From the NCBI GenBank assembly GCA_002104945.1, contig MCFH01000032.1, positions 496,001-560,000 of the forward strand: a DNA stretch of 64,000 nucleotides, read 5' to 3'. The notes below the pieces were generated by a model. It saw only the letters and a list, made by a program, of their open reading frames with translations, ran no database searches and was not told the origin of the DNA. Positions 11,631-23,289 of the stretch are shown one piece after another. Source of the stretch: Piromyces finnis (Eukaryota; Neocallimastigomycota; Neocallimastigomycetes; Neocallimastigales; Neocallimastigaceae). A program made the translations under genes and the position numbers. Within the stretch, counting starts at the first letter, position 1. Every line of letters starts with the position of its first letter.

Positions 11631-12633
11631 TGTTAGGTTTTGGGGTTTGGTTATGCGGCCAGGTCAGAATGTTATTAATTATATAGTAAATATGTTTTTT
11701 AAGAAATTAAATTTAAATATAAAATGACACTTTAAACTTCCAAATGAAAAATTAATATTTATTTTTTAAAATAACTTTTTATAAAATTCTATTTATTTAT
11801 TAATAATAATATAAATGATAATATATTTAAGAACTATATAATTAAGATTATAACTATAATCTTTACAAAGGATTAAAATCGAATTCAATTCATTCTATTT
11901 TATATTCTTTGTTCAGATTATTAAATTGATAAAAATAAAGTATTACATGTAATATATTAATAATATAATAAGATAATAAGATTGTTTATTTGTTTGTTTG
12001 TTTGTTTTGTCATGACATAAAATAAAATAAACATATGATTAATCATTTAAACACTTGATCCATTAACCTATTTTATAATAATTAGAATTATTTAATTTAT
12101 AAATGTTAACTGTTACACCTAAATGGTTTAGTTCTATTTTTAGTAACAGTCATTTTCATTAATTAAATTAATATAATTAAAATTTCTATTGATATCTTTT
12201 TAATTTTCGTCAAGTCATAAGAAATGTCTATGATCCATACTTGATATCATATTAATTTTAATTTACTTATTAAAATCTTCAAATGATCATATCTTCCTTA
12301 AATGTCCAGTTAGAAGGACCGCGATTATACCAAAATATAGCTCTTCCTTTAAGCTTTCCAACAAACTTAGTTTCACAGCCGTAGTACTTACAGCCATAGC
12401 GATCGTTTTTCGAGAGTTACGCCTTGTTTCGTGTTTGTTTATTTTTAGCTAAGGGTTATAGTGTATTGATATTAAATTTTTGAAATCATAACTCTTTCAC
12501 TGAATCAAAATTTAAAAGGTGACTTTTAAAGGTGTTTTAAAATAATTGTTGGGATTATTTAATTATAATTATTATGTTTAATTAATTATAGATATTATCT
12601 GAATTTGTTTTAAATCCAGTTAATATCTTCACA
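11631..12633 (-). mobile_element. Solo LTR of family Z, older copy
   Basis: Reverse complement of the 1133-bp LTRs of element Z, starting TGTTAGG and ending ATCTTCACA, flanked by a perfect 5-bp duplication ATTTA (11626-11630 and 12634-12638). It is 1003 bp with visible substitutions and deletions, so older than the copy at 18133. Element Z has lost its body here by LTR-LTR recombination. Confidence 0.9.
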
Positions 12634-12728
12634 ATTTATAATATTTAATACTAAGAATAAATAATAAGTATTTATTCTTACAAACAAATGATGCGTTGGT
12701 CACGCCCGGATTCTCCACCAAAATTTTA
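12634..12728 (-). other. Remnant of element X interior with primer binding site
   Basis: On the minus strand, next to LTR X', TTTTGGTGGAGAATCCGGG (12695-12725 region) is the primer site; its core TTGGTGGAGA is shared with the B family. Further in lies a 12-bp hairpin (12652-12680). The remaining body of X is absent, replaced by the Z solo LTR. Confidence 0.6.
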
Positions 12729-13816
12729 TGATGCGTTGACCGATATATTTTTGAATAGTAAAATGTTTTTAATAAATAATAAATTCTATATTATTATGAT
12801 GAAACAATAAATTTAAAATAAAATAAAATATGTTTTATAATTAACAAATAAATCACTCAAACTCGAAAATAAACTCTTATTATGTTTTAAATTAAATCTT
12901 TATTATATTTTATAATTTATTTATTGTCTATTTATTGTATTTTTATTCTCTATTTATTGTCCGATTTTTATAAAGAAAAATTTTATCTTCCTTTTATACA
13001 TTTTCATTTATTACATGTATCATTATTTTTAACTATTAAATATTATTATTACTATTGTTATTATTTACTAAAATTAAAAGAATAAATTAAAATTATGTCT
13101 TAGTATTATAAAATATTATAGAATATTACTTATTTGATTTTATTATTACTTCAAAATGTTTAAATTTAGAAAAATTATTATAAATTATCATTGACTATCA
13201 TTAAATGTATAATACCTTGAATAAAATAATTAAAATTTAAAATTAAAATAATATTAAAATAAAATTAAAATAAAATTAAAATATTAAAAGTATCAATTAT
13301 TATAAGCACACATTTTATATAGAAACATAAAAGAGTTCTGTATTTTATCTTTAGAATTGTTATTATTGTTCTATTTCCAGGTTTTAAGTTTATCATTTTT
13401 AGTAATAATTACTCAATTAGTTATTTATTAATTTATAAGTTTAAAAGAATTTCTAAAAAATACTTGGATAAAACACTAGAATTAATAATTTGATGTATAC
13501 CATTTTATTTTTAGTTTATTTATTCATTTTTATTTATTTATTATTATTATTTTATTTTAATACATTATTGGATTAAGTCGTTTTATTTTATTTAATAATT
13601 TATTTTATTATTATCACTATTAGGTCGTTTTTACTCAGAGTTTATTATATAATAAAGAGAATATTATTTATTTAAGAAAGGGTTATATCTTCATAAAATT
13701 ATTATTCATTCATTTTTAAGGGTTATTATCAATTATTTTTTTATTATAAGTTACTATGGGTTAAGTCGTGTTTATTCAGTTAGTTTTTATTATGTTTTTA
13801 TGTGAGTAGCGTATTA
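12729..13816 (-). repeat. LTR of family X (copy X')
   Basis: On the plus strand it runs from TGATGCGTTGACC to GTGAGTAGCGTATTA. The primer site on its left shows that it reads on the minus strand, as a 5' LTR. It is homologous to 17075-19316 and, inverted, to 37906-39111. Spacer CAAA separates it from the next unit. Confidence 0.8.
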
Positions 13817-13820
13817 CAAA

Positions 13821-14441
13821 TGATAAATAATAATTATAAATATATTATACATTTGATATTAGTAGAAAATTTTATTATAAAATAATTATTAAATAATTTT
13901 ATATAGTTTATTATAAAAATAGAATTTACATAAAATCAAATATTTTATAAATTTATATATTTGATTGGGTTAAATTATAAAAATAATTTTTAATATAAAG
14001 AATAATAATATTTTTTAGTAGAAAATAGGAAGACTTAGATTATTAATAATAAATTAAATTTTAATAATAGTTGATATAATTAATTAGTTAATACATAATA
14101 ATATTTAAAAGACAAAAATAAGTTTTTATATAATAAAAATTATTGTTAAAGAGAGTGTAAAAACAATAAATAAAAGAAAATATAAAAACGAAATTAAACT
14201 TGTCTGATTTGTGATTATTGTGTTAATAATAAATAATATTTTATAGAGTAAATCTGGTGTTATTATTCTATATAAATATTATTAAAATAATAAAACTATT
14301 AAAATTATAAAACAAATTAAATATATTAAATAAAACTAGTAGATATTGTTAAAGCTCGTACAATAACTGTCGAGATAAAACAATATAAGATAACAGAAGA
14401 AGTAGTTGAAAAGTTGTAATATAACTACCAATCCGTTATCA
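13821..14441. repeat. Solo LTR-like unit S
   Basis: Starts TGATAAATAATAATT and ends CCGTTATCA (TGATAA.. / ..TTATCA termini), bounded by spacers CAAA and TAAA. No coding capacity. It is defined only by its termini and its place in the stack, so it is less certain than X, Y or Z. Confidence 0.5.
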
Positions 14442-14446
14442 TAAAT

Positions 14447-15248
14447 TGATATAATTTGATAATAATCTAAATTTTGAATTTTACTTCAAAAAGTGATTAT
14501 TATATTATATCTTTTGTTATAACTATATAAGTTATATTGATTAAGATTTAAGATCGTTTTTATAAAAATTAATAAAATTGTTTTGTTAAAACACTAAATT
14601 GTTTTATTAGAAACACTTGTTTTTCTAATATTTAAATATTTAAAATTTTATTTATTTAAGTATAAAAGTGATTATTAAAATTATAAAATATTAATCTAAC
14701 TATATAATATTTCTTTATTAATAATAATAATAATGATTAAAATAAGAATATTTACATGTATTTATATTTTCTTTTGAATTTAAACTATTTACATTAAAAC
14801 AATAAAATTAATAACTATTTACAATAAAAGTAATTAGAAATAACAATAAAAGAAATAATTAAAAGTTAAAGAATATAAAAAGTTGTTTATTTTACAATTA
14901 ATTAAAGTAATAATTATTTTTAATGTTTTAATAAAGGTGTTTAATTATATTATTTTATAACATGAATTATTATATTTGTTTACTTTTAAAGTGTAATTTA
15001 CTAACGAAGTTATTAAATATTTATTTTAACAATTAATTTAACAAAAGTTATATATTTTGATCTCGATTAATTAAAGTTTATTATTTTCTTTCAATAATCA
15101 AAATATATGCAGTGTTTAGGATTAATTTTATTTAAGAATTTTGGTAAAGTACTTAATTAAACTATAATTTGTTTTAAGTTACTTTTAGGGTTAACTTAAA
15201 AATCAGGTATAATAATAATTTTATATTTATTAATTTCATTATTTATCA
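14447..15248. repeat. Solo LTR unit T, left copy
   Basis: Starts TGATATAATTTGATAA and ends ATTATTTATCA, about 802 bp. The reverse complement is present at 39714-40503, again bounded by short spacers, which supports both ends. No ORF. Confidence 0.68.
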
Positions 15249-15252
15249 GTAA

Positions 15253-15284
15253 TGATAAATAATTAAATTTATAAATTATGAATT

Positions 15285-15330
<46 letters not shown>

Positions 15331-15945
15331 TTAAAACACAGATAGTTAAAAATTAAAATAATTAACTTGTATAAAATTATTAAATTAAAAAATTATAAAT
15401 GTAAACTTTTTGTTTATTTAATTGTTAATTTATTTTTAAATTAAATAATTTATATTTGTTTATAATTATACTTTAAAATAATAATTTTGTATAAATAGTG
15501 ATAGAATTATTTTATTTTAAAAGATGTTCCTAATAATCCATAAAAATTAGATATAGTTATATTAAATTTATATATTATGGTTACTAATTATCCAAGAGAG
15601 AAAAATTAGATATTTATACTTAATAAAACAATATTTATTTTACAACATTTATAATACATACTAGATGTATTAAATTTTAATTATTTAATAATACTAGAGT
15701 TATTAAATAATATGATAATATAATAATTTTATAATTAAATAAAATAACATTTTATATTAAAAACTAACTAACACTTGCAAATGAACAAGTATAAAAATCA
15801 TTTATTCTATTTTTATTTTCCTTATTTTTATTTAAAAATTTTTAGATACAGATATTATCACTTTCTATAGTAAAATATAGAATTAAGATAATATCCTCTT
15901 CGTATCAGTAAGTGATAAATAATTAAATTTATAAATTATGAATTT

Positions 15946-15994
<49 letters not shown>

Positions 15995-17070
15995 AACACA
16001 GATAGTTAAAAATTAAAATAATTAACATGTATAAAATTATTAAATTAAAAATTATAAATGTAAACTTTTTGTTTATTTAATTGTTTATTTAGTTTTAAAT
16101 TAAATAGTTTATATTTGTTTATAATTATACTTTAAAATAATAATTTTGTATAAATAGTGATAGAATTATTTTATTTTAAAAGATGTTCCTAATAATCCAG
16201 TAAAATTAGATAATAATATTAAATTTTATTAAAATAATAGTTGTGATTATATTTACATACATTCAAGATGTATTAAACCATAACATATATATATTTAATA
16301 ATACAAGAGTTATTAAATATTAAAACTTTATAATTAAATAAAATAATTTTATATTTTAAACTAACAAAGACTTGCAAATGAACAAGTATAAAAATCATTT
16401 ATTCTATTTTTATTTTCTTATTTATTTTTATTTATTAAATTTTAGATACAAATATTATCACTTTCTATATTCATTTATAGAATTAAGATAATATCTTCTT
16501 TGTATCATCAGAATGATAAATAATTAAATTTATAAATTATAAATTAATAATAATAATAATAATAATTAAAATATAGATAAAAATTTAAAATATTTAACAT
16601 GTATAAAATTATTAAATTAAAAATTATAAATGTAAACTTTTTGTTTATTTAATTGTTTATTTCTTTTTAAATTAAATAGTTTATATTTGTTTATAATTAT
16701 ATCTTAAAATAATAATTTTGTATAAATAGTGATAGAATTACTTATTTTTAAAAATGTTCCTAATAATCCGTCAAAATTAGATAATAATATTAAATTTATT
16801 AAAATAATACTTATAATTATATTCACATACATACCGAGATGTATTAATAATAAAATATATATTTAATAATACTAGAGTTATTAAATATCAAAATTTATAA
16901 TTAAATAAACTATATTTTATAAAACTAACTAATACTTGAAAATGAACAAGTATAAAAATCATTTATTTTTATTTTCTTTAAATTTTATTTATTAAATATT
17001 ATTTTTTAGATACAAATATTATCACTTTCTATATTCATTTATAGAATTAAGATAATATTTTTCTTCGTAT
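15253..17070 (+). repeat. Three tandem solo LTRs of family Y (Ya, Yb, Yc)
   Basis: Ya 15253-15907, Yb 15913-16507 and Yc 16514-17070 each run from TGATAAATAATTAAAT to a CTTYGTATCA-type end (Yc lacks the last CA). Spacers are GTAA before Ya, GTAAG before Yb, TCAGAA before Yc and TAAG after Yc. Each holds an (AAT)n or (ATT)n tract of different length near its start. End-to-end order with spacers the size of target duplications means successive insertions at one point, not unequal exchange. Confidence 0.82.
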
Positions 17071-17074
17071 TAAG

Positions 17075-19316
17075 TGATGCGTTGACCGATATATTTTTGA
17101 ATAATATAATATTTTTAATAAATAATAAATTCTAATATTTATGATGAAACAATAAATTTAAAATAAAATAAAATATGTTTTATAATTAACAAATAAATCA
17201 CTCAAAAACTCGAAAATAAACTCTTTTTATTATGTTTAAATTATCTCTTTATTATATTTATAATTTATTTATTGTCTATTTATTGTCCGCCCTTTATAAA
17301 GAAGAATTTTATCTTCTTTTTATACATTTTTCATTTATTATATGTATTATTATTTTTAACTATTAAATATTATTACTATTGTGATTATTTATTAAAATTA
17401 AAGAATAAATTAAAATTATGTCTTAATATTATAAAAATGTTATAGAATATTACTTATTTGATTTTCTTATTACTTCAAAATGTTTAAAATTAGAAAAACT
17501 ATTATAAATTATCATTAACTATCATTAAATGTATAATACCTTGAATAAAATAATTAAAATTTAAAATTAAAATAATATTAAAATAAAATTAAAATAAAAA
17601 TTAAAATAAAAATTAAAATAAAATTAATAAAATCAAATATTAAAAGTATCAATTAATATAAACACATTTTATACAGAAACATAAAAGAGTTCTGTATTTT
17701 ATCTTTAAAATTGTTATTATTGTTCTATTTCCAGGCTTTAAATTAATCACTTTTAGTAATAATTACTCAGTTATTTATTTGTTAATTTATATATATAAGT
17801 TTGAAAGAATTTCTAAAGAACACTTGGATAAAACACTAGAATTAATAATTTAATGTATATCATTTTATTTTTTTAGTTTATTTATTCATTTTTATTTACT
17901 TATTATTATTTTATTATTTTAATACATTTTTGGATTGAGTCGTTTTATTTTATTTAATAATTTATTTTATTATTATCTCTATTAAGTCGTTTTTATTCAT
18001 AATTTATTATTTAATAAAGAGAATATTATTTATTTAAAAGAAAGGGTTATATTTCCATAAAATTATTATTTATTCATTTTTAAGGGTTATTATCTTTTAT
18101 TTTTATTATAAGTCGCTATGGGTTAAGTCGTGTGTTAAGTTTTTGGGTTTGGTTATGCGGCCAGGTCAGAATGTTATTAATTATATAGTAAAAATGTTTT
18201 TTAAGAAATTAAATTTAATTATAAAATAACACCTTAAACTCCCAAATGAAAAATGAAAAATTTATATTTACTTTAAAATAACTTTTTATAAATTTTTTAT
18301 TTATTTAATAATAATATAAATGATATTATAAGTAACTATATAATTAAGATTATAACTATAATCTTTACAAAGAATTAAAATCGAATTCAATTCATTCTCT
18401 TTTATATTCTTTGTTCAGATTATTAAATTGATATTAATAAGAATAAAGTATTACATATAATATATTAGTAATATAATTAAATAAGTAATAAGATTGTTTG
18501 TTTGTTTGTTTGTTTGTTTGTCATGACATAAAATAAAATAAACATATGATTAATCATTTAAACAGTTGATCCTAATTAGTAATTATAAAAACTATTCAAT
18601 TAATAATTCATCATTATTAATTGATATTACCATAACATATTTGTTATAACTAAATAATTATTATTTTCAAAATTATTTCTAATAAAACTTGCCGTTAACC
18701 TATTTTATAATAATTAAGATTATTTAATTTATAGGTATTAACTGTTACACCTAAATGGGTCTAGTTCTATTTTTAGTAACAATCGTTATCATTAATTAAA
18801 TTAATATAACTAAAATTCCTATTGATATATTTTTAATTTCATCAAGTCATAAGAAATATTTATGATCCATACTTGATATCATATTGATTTTAATTTACCT
18901 AATAAAATCTTTAAATGATCATAACTTCCTTAAATGATCAGTTAGAAGGACCGCGATTGTACCAAATTGTAGCTTTCTTCCTAAGCTTTCCAATAAACCT
19001 AGTTTCATCACCGTAGCACTTACAGCCGTAGCGATCGTTTTTGGCGAGTTACACCTTATTTCGTACTTGCTTATTTTTGGTTAAGGGTTATAGTATATTG
19101 ATATTAAATTTTTGAAATCATAACCCTTTCACTGAATCAAAATTTAAAAGGTGACTTTTAAAAGTGTTTTAAAATAATTATTGAAATTATTTAATTATAA
19201 TTATTATGTTTAATTAATTATAGATATTATCTGAATTTGTTTTAAATCCAGTTAATATCTTCACATCGTGTTTATTCGGCTAGTTTTTATTACGTTTTTA
19301 TGTGAGTAGCGTATCA
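17075..19316 (-). repeat. Solo LTR of family X next to tRNA-Ser, split by solo LTR Z
   Basis: Runs from TGATGCGTTGACC (17075) to GTAGCGTATCA (19316) and is interrupted at 18133. A 4-bp duplication TAAG lies at 17071-17074 and 19317-19320. The second TAAG covers positions -16 to -13 from the tRNA-Ser 5' end. Without the nested LTR it is about 1.1 kb. Confidence 0.88.
18133..19265 (-). mobile_element. Young solo LTR of family Z nested in LTR X
   Basis: Exactly 1133 bp, the same length as both LTRs of intact element Z, and reversed. A perfect 5-bp duplication TCGTG lies at 18128-18132 and 19266-19270; removing the insert restores the X sequence seen at 13790. Its uninterrupted length and match to 50275-51407 indicate a recent insertion followed by LTR recombination. 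Confidence 0.93.
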
Positions 19317-19332
19317 TAAGAAATTTGTAAAT

Positions 19333-19414
19333 GTCACTTTGGCGGAGTGGTTAACGCGGTGGCCTGCTAAGCCATTTCCCTTTGGGAGCGCAGGTTCGAG
19401 TCCTGCAGGTGACG
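19333..19414 (+). tRNA. tRNA-Ser(GCU), left copy
   Basis: Acceptor GTCACTT pairs with AGGTGAC (one G-T pair), discriminator G. Anticodon GCT at 19366-19368 in loop CTGCTAA, long class II variable arm with CCC/GGG stem, T-loop TTCGAGT. No T-run follows before tRNA-Met, so the two genes are probably one transcript. An X LTR ends 16 nt upstream. Confidence 0.95.
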
Positions 19415-19424
19415 AATAATTATT

Positions 19425-19497
19425 GCGAAGTTGGCGCAGTCGGCAGCGCGTAAGTCTCATAATCTTAAGGTCGTGAGTTCGAACCTCACACTTCGCA
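19425..19497 (+). tRNA. tRNA-Met(CAU), elongator type, left copy
   Basis: Acceptor GCGAAGT/ACTTCGC, discriminator A, anticodon CAT at 19458-19460, T-loop TTCGAAC. It lacks the initiator hallmarks (three G-C pairs under the anticodon, A in the T-loop) and so reads as the elongator. It starts 10 nt after tRNA-Ser; the first TTTT terminator follows at 19500-19504. Confidence 0.94.
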
Positions 19498-19562
19498 AAA
19501 TTTTATTATTTTTATTATGATTTAAATTAAAAACAAATAAAAAATTTTTACTTATTTTATTA

Positions 19563-21110
19563 GTTTCACCAGTTAAAATAAATATGTAGCTAGACATATT
19601 AATTTCATATCACAAATTTATCTACTAAATGAATATCTTAGGAATTATATGAAATAATTTAATTAAAAGCATAAATGGAAATGCTATAATAAAATTTTAA
19701 TAATTATAAAAGTTTATTATTGTAACCTTTTTTTTTTTTTTCATGGTTCAATACCACATTGTATATTCTACATTCACATATTTTTTTTTCTTCTATAAAA
19801 TACTAAAAAAAGATGTTACTATTATTGTGATGATTTGTTTTAATCTTGCTCTTATTCCACTACATTCCACTACTATAATTATTATTCATGGAATATTATT
19901 GTTTATTATTAATATTTATGTTTATTATTAATATTTATGTTTAAAAAAGATCCAATAATTTTTTTTGAAATGGAAAATTACTCCTTTTATTAAAAGTTAA
20001 TCGACTAAAAAAAACATGCTATACACACCACCATAATTTTTGTAAAAGATATTATTTAAAAAAATAATAAAGAATACTGTTTTTTTTTATATTTCTTTAT
20101 ATATTTAAATGTTGCCTTGTTCATCATCTTGATTTATCTATTTTTTCTTTAACTAAAGAAGAATAATACCATTCTTTACCTATTTTCATTGACTTTTTTT
20201 TTTAAATCTTTAAATTTTAAATATTAATAATTATTGTTCTTATTTAATAATATAAAAAATATTTACAATGTTATATATAATATATTAATTTATATATTAA
20301 TAATATACTGTAATATATTATCTGAATCAACTAATGGTTTATAAACAATAATAAATTTTAATAAATAAATAATTTAAAAGAAAAGAGAAACAAAAAGCAA
20401 AATATCAAAATATCTTTTTTTAAAAGTTTTTTATTATAAAATATAGTCTTTCACATTATCAAAATTTATCATTATATCCTATTATTAAACTTGTAGTATA
20501 AAAAATATAATAATATTGAAGAAAACAAACTAAAAAAAATTTATATATATATATATATATTTAAAAAAAGAAATAAAACAAAACTTTATTAAACACAATT
20601 TAAATATACATGTAAGTACTTTTTATAAAAAGTATATTTTTACATATATCATATATTATTGTCCTTATATATATCTGAATAAATGTGCTTATTTAAAGGA
20701 AGAAATAAAATAATAGATAGTTTGACAATTTGGAATTAATAAACTATTAAATTAGAAATAAAAAATGTAAATTTGAATTCGTGACATAGAAAATTGACAT
20801 TTTGTTTCTGTAAATTAAAAAAAAAAAAGTAATTATAATAGCAGATTACATTCAAAAACATGATATATTGAAATAACAAATAAAAAAAAAGAGGCAAGAT
20901 AAATTTCTCACACTTTAAAAAACTATTGTAACAAGTTTTAAAAAAAAAAAAATTTGAAATAATTTTTTTTTATTACTATTATTATTATTTCATATATGAA
21001 AAATATTCCACATTTTTAATTTTAATTTAAATTTTATTTCTAATTTAAATACTAAAATTATAAAACCATTATTAATTATATTAGAATTAAATAAAAATTA
21101 AAACCAATTT
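19563..21110. other. AT-rich intergenic DNA
   Basis: No gene recognised. The 62-codon open frame near 19743 has no features. Poly-A/T runs and a TA dinucleotide run near 20550 only. Confidence 0.6.
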
Positions 21111-21271
21111 AAGAAAATGATGACTGCTGGTAGTGTTGGTAGTAGAAGTGTGCTGGTAAATAATCGAATTTATATATATACTAATGAAATAATAAAATTT
21201 AAAGAGGAAAAGGATTAAAACTAATGGATATTTTTTTATTAAAAAAATAACTATAATTATAATCATAATAA

Positions 21272-22960
21272 ATGTTTATAGCAACCAAACGTTTAATGAA
21301 GGAATATGCTGAACTTCAAAGTTCTCCAAATTTCCAATACTCAGCTGCTCCTCTTGAAGTACATACGAAAGAAAAAGAAAAATATATTTTATTCAAATAA
21401 TTTAATTTAAAAATGGAATGTAAATAAAATTTATCGCTGGAAAATTGTTATAATAGGATAATATTTTTGATTGGCATTTTACCATCAGAGGTCCACAAGA
21501 TTCAGAATTTGAAAATGGAATGTATGTAATTTCTAATCAAATGATATATACATAAACAAAAAAGTTAAATTTTACAATAATATTAATAATTAAATGGTAA
21601 AATTAATATAAAATATATTATATTATATAAATATATAATATTTATAAATTTTTCAAAGATATCATGGTCGTATTGTATTACTACCACAATATCCATATAA
21701 ACCACCAAGTATTTATTTCTTAACTGTAAGCTTAGAAATAAAATAATTATTATTATAAAAAATATAGGATAAAATAAAATTAATAAATTTAAATATATTA
21801 TTGTTATTAAAATTATATAAATAAATCTATAGCCAAATGATCGTTTTGAACTAGGAAAAAAAATTTGTTTAAGTATTACTGGATATCATCCGACCGGAAA
21901 CTTGGTTACCAGCTTGGGGAAGTAAGTAATTTATGTATCTTAAATAACAATTAATTCTATTGTTTACTAAAGTTTTCTTAAATTTATTTTTGTATATGGA
22001 AATATATATCATTATATTTTAAAATACTATAGTTAGAACAGCTTTAATTGCTTTAATTAGTTTTATGACAACCGAAGGAAAATCAGCTGTTGGTGCTTTG
22101 GATTATACACCAGAAGAAAGAAAAGTAATTATTATTTTATTTATAATCATTTCTAATTTTTATAATAATATTGTTTATTTGTTTATTACAAACTAATATT
22201 TATTAATTTTAATTTACCACCTTACTTCACATTTTTTAATTACTAATAATCAATAACTAAAGTTAATAGATTCTTGCTAAAAAGTAAGTAATATCAATAT
22301 ATTAATAAAACAATAATTGCTTATTAACAATAAACTTTTTAATTGTTTACTTTTATATTTAAATAAAAAGATCTCAAACATGATATTGTGAAAGATGTGG
22401 ATGTAAAAATTGTGAACAAGTATTACCAATTCCACAGAATGGAGAAGAAAATCATGAAGATCATGAAGATCATGATAAATTAGCTGATATGTTAGTTGTT
22501 TCTGGTGATAAAAAAGAAAATGTTGAATCAGAAAGTCAAAAAGATACCACAATTCAAACTGATATAATAATACTTTACCTATACCAAGCAACTCAGAAAA
22601 TGAAAGTAAAAATATTATAAAACCAACAGAATCAGCATTAAATAATACAACACCAACACCACACAACCATCTACTAATTTTAATACAAATAGTGTAGAAA
22701 TAAATTCTTCATTTGTACAGCAAAGAGTACCAACTTCATCTACTTCAGCAAATGTAGAACCTGTAAAACAAACCGCAACAACAGCACCAGCATCAACTTC
22801 GTCTTCTTCTAATCAACCAACAACTACACCAACAACAAATAGTGCACCATCTACAAATAATATTAATAGAACTAATTCACAAGTCAATATGAATCAAAAT
22901 AATATTAATGAAGAAAGATTCAAGTCATTCATTGATACAAAAAAAAAATTTATTCAATAA
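21272..22960 (+). pseudogene. UBE2J/Ubc6-type ubiquitin-conjugating enzyme, broken copy with introns
   Basis: Exons read 21272-21358, 21457-21521, 21659-21725, 21833-21921, 22033-22124, 22270-22283 and 22371-22960, with GT..AG introns. The product matches ER-associated E2 enzymes of ERAD: KRLMKEYAEL, DWHFTIRGP, YHGRIVLPPQYPYKPPSI, active-site Cys at 21866-21868 in KKICLS, then FMTTEG and LDYTPEERK. Three kinds of damage: an apparent 4-bp duplication CCGACCG at 21890-21896 shifts the frame before the conserved ETW..AWG stretch; TGA (22381-22383) stands where the family often has Trp, before a Cys-rich patch; the Ser/Thr/Asn-rich tail changes frame at least twice (near 22560 and 22660). No C-terminal membrane anchor is visible before TAA. 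A possible upstream mini-exon starts at ATG 21117. Family assignment is firm; functional status is doubtful. Confidence 0.82.
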
Positions 22961-23094
22961 AATCGAAAAATCAAAATATAAATTTTTAAAAAAAAAAAAA
23001 AAAATAAGAGAAAAAATAATAAAAAAAAAAGTTTAAACGAAATCATTATAATGTATAAACTAAAATACTTAAAATAACAACTACAACAACAACA

Positions 23095-23284
<190 letters not shown>

Positions 23285-23289
23285 TTATA

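Larger units (their letters stand above)
19317..19562. repeat. Left arm of inverted duplication carrying the tRNA pair
   Basis: The tRNA pair and about 65 bp downstream (to TTATTTTATTAG near 19562) recur as reverse complement at 37657-37905. The two tRNA-Met copies differ at two D-arm bases that keep the stem paired. LTR stacks on the outer side are also partly homologous. Confidence 0.85.

Noticed and set aside
15290-15330. CRISPR-like repeats in the tandem LTR region
   Set aside because: Repeats are hundreds of bases long, with LTR termini and microsatellites; eukaryotic context.
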